A DNA stretch of 64,000 nt, from assembly GCA_004321915.1 (NCBI GenBank), contig SCQE01000041.1:1-64000 (forward strand), given 5' to 3'. The position numbers and the translations under genes were made by a program. The stretch is from Nitrospirota bacterium (GTDB lineage Bacteria; Nitrospirota; Thermodesulfovibrionia; Thermodesulfovibrionales; Dissulfurispiraceae). Under the pieces are notes generated by a model that was not told where the DNA came from, did not search any database, and saw only the letters and a program-made list of their open reading frames with translations. The stretch's first letter is position 1. Each line of letters opens with the position of its first letter. This document shows, one piece after another, positions 59,858 through 64,000 of this stretch.

Positions 59858-60766
59858 ATGATGAACACCATTTCAGATACTGCCGCTAGGGTAGACAGCG
59901 CGTTTCTCTTCATCACAGGCATATCCGTGGCTCTGCTTGTGCTTGTGACCGCGCTCATGCTCTTCTTCGTGTTCAGGTACAGCCGGAAGAGACATCCCGA
60001 GCCGGTAGAAGTCGAGGGCAATCTCACGCTCGAAATAGTCTGGACCGCCATACCCTCTATCATCGTGCTTGCCATGTTCTATGTCGGCTTCACCGGTTTT
60101 CAGTTTATGCGCACTCCGCCCGGAGATGCGATGACTGTGAAGGCAGTGGCCCGCATGTGGTCATGGGTTTTCGAATACGAAAACGGAGCAAAGTCGGACG
60201 TACTGAAGGTGCCCATCGGCAGACCGGTCAAACTGGCCATAACCTCCGAGGACGTACTGCACGGCCTCTTCATACCCGCCTTCAGGGTGAAGGAAGACGC
60301 AGTGCCGGGCATGACCACCAAACTCTGGTTCACAGCCAACGAGACCGGCAGCTACGACCTTTTCTGTACGGAATATTGCGGACAGGGACATTCCGCCATG
60401 ATAACAAAGACGGAGGTAATGAAACAGGAGGACTTCGATAAATGGTATGCTTCGTACAAAGCTGAAGGGGAAGAGTCCAAGGGGCTCCAGATACTCACCG
60501 AAAAGGGATGCATAGGCTGCCACTCGACAGACGGTTCCAAAAAGATCGGCCCCACACTCAAGGGCATCTGGGGCCGCAAAGAGGCGGTTGTCACGAACGG
60601 GACCGAACGCGAAATAACAGTGGACGAGGAGTATTTGAAAAAGTCCCTGCTTGAACCCAACGCTGATATTGTAAAAGGTTATCCGGCGATTATGCCGCCG
60701 CAAAAGGGCGCACTCACCGAACAGGAAATCGGCGCGCTCGTAGACTATCTTAAGAAGCTGAAATAG
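59858..60766 (+). CDS. coxB: Cytochrome c oxidase subunit II with fused cytochrome c domain
   Basis: A protein of about 302 residues. Two N-terminal transmembrane helices, then the cupredoxin domain with CuA site CTEYCGQGHSAM, preceded by RMWSWVFEYENG and EDVLHGLFIPAFRVK. The C-terminal 90 residues form a cytochrome c domain with CIGCHSTDGSKKIGPTLKGIWG. Such CoxB-cyt c fusions are caa3-type. GTG 59852 or ATG 59861 are alternative starts. Confidence 0.93.
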   Translation: MMNTISDTAARVDSAFLFITGISVALLVLVTALMLFFVFRYSRKRHPEPVEVEGNLTLEIVWTAIPSIIVLAMFYVGFTGFQFMRTPPGDAMTVKAVARMWSWVFEYENGAKSDVLKVPIGRPVKLAITSEDVLHGLFIPAFRVKEDAVPGMTTKLWFTANETGSYDLFCTEYCGQGHSAMITKTEVMKQEDFDKWYASYKAEGEESKGLQILTEKGCIGCHSTDGSKKIGPTLKGIWGRKEAVVTNGTEREITVDEEYLKKSLLEPNADIVKGYPAIMPPQKGALTEQEIGALVDYLKKLK

Positions 60767-60771
60767 AGAAT

Positions 60772-61638
60772 ATGTCTCTTACGGCCGAATACAGCACACT
60801 CTGCAAGCCCCGCATATCGTTATTTGCCGCAATGTCCGGGGCCACCGGCTTTATTCTTGCATCTTCAAGACTGGATTGGGAACTTTTCCGGTTAATGGCA
60901 TCTCTGTTCGTACTCGCCTGTGGCGCCTCTGCCCTCAACCAATACCAAGAACGGGACTCCGATGCCAAGATGCCTAGGACGGCTGACCGTCCGATACCTT
61001 CGGGAGCAATACAACCCGGACATGCGTTGGCATATTCCGCTTTTCTTTTATGCGCCGGGGCCGGATTGCTCTTGATGCTATGGGGCATTGCAGTTTTTGC
61101 GGCAGGTGTTTGCACCGTGTTCTGGTATAACGGTGTTTACACACCCCTCAAAAAAAATACCGCATTCGCTATTATTCCCGGGGCGCTGGTAGGTTCGGCC
61201 CCGCCGTTTATCGGATGGCTTGCCGGAGGCAACGGGGTTTTAAGCCGTGAAATAGCGTCGCTCTGCCTCTGTTTCTACATGTGGCAGATACCTCATGTGT
61301 GGCTCCTCATGGCGAAGTATGGAAAAGAGTACGAAGCTGCCGGTCTGCCGTCGCTGTCGGAAATGTTCAGCATAAAACAATCGGCAAGGATTGTTTTCAT
61401 CTGGCTCCTTGCCGCTGCCGCGTTCTCTATGCTGCTGCCCATTTACGGCGCAGTCACTATGAACGTCACAGCGGTCGTGCTGTACGCAAATGCCGGCCTG
61501 CTTGTAATTAACGCGATCAGGGGCCTGAGAGACCGAGAACTGTTCCTCTCCGCTAGGGCGCTGAACAGCGTCAATGCTTACATAATGGGCATCATGCTCT
61601 TGGTATCATTTAACGGCCTTACGGCTTGGATGTTTTGA
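60772..61638 (+). CDS. ctaB: Protoheme IX farnesyltransferase
   Basis: A 288-residue polytopic prenyltransferase making heme O from heme B and farnesyl diphosphate. The Asp-rich motif NQYQERDSDAKMPRTADRP binds the diphosphate. It supports assembly of the oxidase encoded just upstream. About nine membrane helices. Confidence 0.92.
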   Translation: MSLTAEYSTLCKPRISLFAAMSGATGFILASSRLDWELFRLMASLFVLACGASALNQYQERDSDAKMPRTADRPIPSGAIQPGHALAYSAFLLCAGAGLLLMLWGIAVFAAGVCTVFWYNGVYTPLKKNTAFAIIPGALVGSAPPFIGWLAGGNGVLSREIASLCLCFYMWQIPHVWLLMAKYGKEYEAAGLPSLSEMFSIKQSARIVFIWLLAAAAFSMLLPIYGAVTMNVTAVVLYANAGLLVINAIRGLRDRELFLSARALNSVNAYIMGIMLLVSFNGLTAWMF

Positions 61639-61677
61639 TTTTAATCAAATAAAAAATTACGCAAAGGTAGGTGGAAC

Positions 61678-62523
61678 ATGGCGCTGTTTACCGCATCAGG
61701 AAAGATCGAAACCATCAGCCCCGACAAAGCGAAAGAATGGCTCTCCGAAAAGAAAGAAGGCGAAGTTACGATATTGGACGTGCGCCAGCCGCAGGAGTAT
61801 ATTTCCGGCCATATCCCGGGCGCTGTTTTTATTCCTTTGCCCGAACTTATAGACAGGACCGGCGAGTTGGACGCATCGAAGCCCGTACTTACCTATTGCA
61901 GGTTAGGCAACAGGAGCAGGTCTGCCGCCGCGATACTCCTGTCTGACGGCTTTCGGTCCGCACTCACCTTGGACGGAGGCATTAACGCATGGAACGGATT
62001 TGTGGCTAAAGGCGATTACGCTCAGGGGATGTATCTGCTAAAGGGCGGGGAAACGACAGAGGAGTTGATAACTCTCGCATGGTCGCTTGAAGACGGAAGC
62101 AGGCTTTTCTACGAGAAGGCCTCCGGCCTTACGGCTGACAATGAATCAAGGGAAATATTCAGTAGTCTGATGGAGGCTGAAGCGCGGCATAAAGACCATA
62201 TCTTGGCGGCATACAGCATTACCACCGGAAATAAAATCGACGCAGGATCAATGGAGAAAGCAGCGCTTAAAGGTGTCATGGAAAGCGGCGTACAGGTTGA
62301 AGAGGTGATTTCCCTGCTGCAGGAAAAGGGCGCTGCCCTACAGGACATCCTTGAAGTCTCGATGCAGATGGAGGCCAATGCACTCGATCTTTACGTTAAG
62401 ATGCTCAGGGAAATCAAGGACAATAATGCCGGGAAGATTTTCGAATCTCTTATCGCAGAAGAAAAGAAACATCTCTCGCGTCTAGGTAAACTTCTGGGAG
62501 AAAAGACAAGGCCAAAATCATAG
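61678..62523 (+). CDS. Rhodanese fused to a ferritin-like (rubrerythrin-type) domain
   Basis: A 281-residue protein. Residues 25-125 are a rhodanese (TILDVRQPQEYISGHIPGA), active Cys in YCRLGNRSRSAA and LDGGINAWNGF. The rest is a ferritin-like four-helix domain, with Glu/His pairs in SLMEAEARHKDH and LIAEEKKHLSRL giving a di-iron site. It would couple sulfane-sulfur transfer to peroxide or oxygen handling. It follows ctaB and precedes the sigma-54-controlled operon. Confidence 0.85.
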   Translation: MALFTASGKIETISPDKAKEWLSEKKEGEVTILDVRQPQEYISGHIPGAVFIPLPELIDRTGELDASKPVLTYCRLGNRSRSAAAILLSDGFRSALTLDGGINAWNGFVAKGDYAQGMYLLKGGETTEELITLAWSLEDGSRLFYEKASGLTADNESREIFSSLMEAEARHKDHILAAYSITTGNKIDAGSMEKAALKGVMESGVQVEEVISLLQEKGAALQDILEVSMQMEANALDLYVKMLREIKDNNAGKIFESLIAEEKKHLSRLGKLLGEKTRPKS

Positions 62524-62577
62524 GTATTGCCTAAACAGACCCGGCAGTGCCTTATACCATAGCAATAAAAAACGCTC

Positions 62578-62685
62578 CGTTCAAAATAAGTAGTCCAGAA
62601 TGACCCGCTAAAGATGGCTCCGGACAGGTGGTATTGTTGCAATTTGTTGATATTCAAGAGGTTCAGCGTCTGGCACTCTCTTTGC
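62578..62685 (+). promoter_or_regulatory. Sigma-54 promoter with tandem enhancer sites, before the selenoprotein operon
   Basis: CGTTCAAAATAAGT (62578-62591, weak) and AGTCCAGAATGACC (62592-62605) adjoin as 14-bp units. After 66 bases comes GGCACTCTCTTTGC (62672-62685), preceded by T to give TGGCAC-N5-TTGC, the consensus form. Confidence 0.8.
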
Positions 62686-62726
62686 TAACCACTTTACTGT
62701 AAAACATTCTATCAAGGAGGAATCAT

Positions 62727-63308
62727 ATGCCGGAAATACGGTGGGAAAACGATTTCAATATCTCAATTGCAAGGGCGAAAAAAGAGAACAAGCCTATTTA
62801 CCTCGACTTGTGGTTTGACGGCTGAGTGGGCTGCATTGCTATGAATGCGGGTCCGTATTCTGATGAGAGAGTGCAAGCGTTTCTGGAAGAACAATTCGTA
62901 GCAGTCAAGAGCCAGTGTTTTTGGGACAAACAGACAGACCTGATGCAGAAGTTCAACGTAAAATGGACGCCGACCCTTGTTGTTCTTGACAAGAGAGGAA
63001 TCGAATACCGCAGGATCATCGGATTCGTGCCTGCCGACGACCTGCTTGCGCACCTGCTAATGGGCAAGGCGATGGCGATGTTTTATACGGAACATCTGAC
63101 CAATGCGATCCAAGGGTTCGGGTCAGTTATCGAGAAATACCCGCATGCAGGTCCGGCCCCTGAAGCAGTCTTCTTCCTCGGCGTGGCAGAATACAAAAAA
63201 GGCCATGACCCCAAGGCGCTGAGAAAGGCCTTTGATACGCTAAAAGAAAAATATCCTACGAGCGAATGGGCACGCAGGGCCGAACCTTATGGGACCATAC
63301 CCGCATAA
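62727..63308 (+). CDS. Thioredoxin-fold protein with TPR-like tail, probable selenoprotein (UGA at codon 33)
   Basis: From ATG 62727 (AAGGAGG 6 bases upstream) 193 codons run to 63308, with one TGA at 62823-62825. The text reads KPIYLDLWFDG-U-VGCIAMNAGPYSD: the UGA sits where the first Cys of the thioredoxin CxxC belongs, giving U-x-x-C. The fold continues with a cis-Pro loop (KWTPTLVVLDKRG) and a helical end with TPR-like character (AIQGFGSVIEKYPHAGPAPEAVF). A SECIS-like hairpin follows the UGA. No signal peptide. I read Sec33. It is a thiol-disulfide or peroxide-active redox protein, transcribed from a sigma-54 promoter with a sulfite-oxidase-family gene. Confidence 0.75.
62843..62860 (+). 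promoter_or_regulatory. Candidate bacterial SECIS hairpin
   Basis: GAATGCG (62843-62849), loop GGTC, CGTATTC (62854-62860): seven base pairs, one a G-U. The apical loop begins after 24 bases from the UGA and starts with GG; the E. coli fdhF SECIS loop also contains GGUC. This meets the reported rules for bacterial SECIS. Confidence 0.65.
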
Positions 63309-63354
63309 GGTTACGCATTGGCTAAAAGAAACAATTTAAGAAGGAGGCTGTAAT

Positions 63355-64000
63355 ATGAAAGAAGATTTTAGCAGAAGAGAGTTCATCAAGACTGCCGGTG
63401 TTATTACAGCCATGGCAGCGCTGGGCGATATGCCGTCGTCCCTGTTCGGTTCTGAACTACCTATGGCTACATACCCTGAAAAGACCGGTCTGCTGGTCCT
63501 CACATCCCGGCCGCCGCAGCTTGAAACGCCGATGCATTTGTTCACAGAGCTTATCACTCCGAACAATGCCCTTTTTGTAAGGTGGCATCTTGCAAATATT
63601 CCGCTCTCGGTAGACCTTAATGAATGGAGGCTCAAAGTCGGGGGAAATACCGGGAAAGAGCTTAGCCTCTCTATGGCAGACCTGAAGAAATTCGAAAAAA
63701 TATCTTACACCGCCGTACTTCAATGCGCTGGTAACGGCAGAAGCTTTTTTGAGCCTAGGGTGCCGGGGGGACAGTGGAAAAACGGGGCGATGGGCAACAT
63801 AACTTGGACAGGCGCCCGCCTGAGGGACATACTGAATACAGCCGGCCTGAAGCCCGGCTCCGTGGATGTAATGTTCAACGGCTTGGACTCAGGATCTTTG
63901 CCGTCCGTGCCTGACTTTAAAAAAAGCCTGCCTGTGGACAAAACCCTTGAAGAGGACATAATGGTGGCGTACGAGATGAATGGAGAGCCCCTGACCATGC
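63355..64000 (+). CDS. Tat-exported sulfite oxidase-family molybdoenzyme, partial at the window end
   Basis: The first 215 residues of a sulfite oxidase-type Moco protein. SRREFIKTAG is a twin-arginine signal. YTAVLQCAGNGRSFF supplies the Moco-binding Cys, and ITPNNALFVRWHLANIP and VMFNGLDSGSLPSVPDF fit the SUOX fold. It would oxidise sulfite or another sulfur or oxo substrate in the periplasm. AAGGAGG precedes the ATG. It is downstream of the selenoprotein under the same sigma-54 promoter. It continues beyond 64000. Confidence 0.85.
   Translation, partial: MKEDFSRREFIKTAGVITAMAALGDMPSSLFGSELPMATYPEKTGLLVLTSRPPQLETPMHLFTELITPNNALFVRWHLANIPLSVDLNEWRLKVGGNTGKELSLSMADLKKFEKISYTAVLQCAGNGRSFFEPRVPGGQWKNGAMGNITWTGARLRDILNTAGLKPGSVDVMFNGLDSGSLPSVPDFKKSLPVDKTLEEDIMVAYEMNGEPLTM

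Noticed and set aside
62833-62848. The alternative hairpin GCATT-loop-AATGC just after the UGA at 62823 as the SECIS
   Set aside because: Its loop starts only 12 bases after the UGA, nearer than the known range. The hairpin at 62843-62860 fits the rules better; the two cannot form together.

Overview
This is a bacterial chromosome segment with about 65 genes and no rRNA, tRNA or CRISPR array that I could find. The content fits an anaerobic or facultative, sulfur-active Gram-negative lineage. It has a one-protein formate-tetrahydrofolate ligase, sigma-54 circuits, a GH57 glucan enzyme, a glycine-cleavage H protein with its own lipoamide dehydrogenase, sulfur-transfer and sulfite-oxidase genes, an aa3-type oxidase and two apparent selenoproteins. 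Nitrospirota or a deltaproteobacterial-type lineage is my best guess, held loosely.

Layout. 0.1-5.9 kb (minus strand): an AbiE toxin-antitoxin pair whose toxin has a nonsense codon, then an uncharacterised operon of a helical-repeat protein, a nuclease-like protein and a 62-residue protein, lying directly downstream of glnD and an NtrC-type regulator (5.9-9.7 kb). 9.9-14.7 kb: fhs, an exported metallo-beta-lactamase-fold enzyme, a DUF4149 protein, CorA and a cupin. 14.8-19.9 kb: a defence island with a HEPN fragment, a small membrane protein, a C5-cytosine methyltransferase, a GHKL ATPase fused to a nuclease-like domain, Vsr and an autoregulated-looking Fic protein. 19.9-37.7 kb: many small accessory genes and regulators (two methyltransferases, MocR, LysR, ECF sigma, TetR with a DevBCA-like exporter, ArsR), with several broken genes and palindromes. 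37.8-46.9 kb: a sulfite-exporter-type permease and housekeeping genes (gcvH, lpd, eno, ftsB-like, GH57, CCA-adding-type enzyme, NapH-like Fe-S protein). 46.9-55.6 kb: a large MASE3/PAS sensor kinase with an NtrC-type regulator, then a small protein and a Lon-like protease. 55.7-62.5 kb: a cytochrome c, SCO, CoxA-C-D-B, CtaB and a rhodanese-ferritin fusion. 62.7-64 kb: a thioredoxin-fold selenoprotein and the start of a Tat-exported sulfite-oxidase-family enzyme.

Two results stand out. First, three sigma-54 promoters (47.72, 52.73 and 62.67 kb) are each preceded by two adjoining 14-bp repeats related to GGTCCATAATGACC. The gap from repeat to promoter is exactly 53 bp at the first two and 66 bp at the third. 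They stand before the kinase-regulator operon, the small protein-Lon operon and the selenoprotein-sulfite oxidase operon, which defines a likely regulon of the regulator at 51.2-52.6 kb. Second, two genes are interrupted by an in-frame UGA at what looks like a redox cysteine position, each followed by a hairpin with bacterial SECIS geometry: a C_GCAxxG_C_C-type protein (32.47 kb) and a thioredoxin-fold protein with a U-x-x-C motif (62.73 kb). UGA is an ordinary stop for many other genes here, so I read these as selenocysteine codons and not as a changed genetic code.

All functions are read from sequence motifs by eye; no database search was run.
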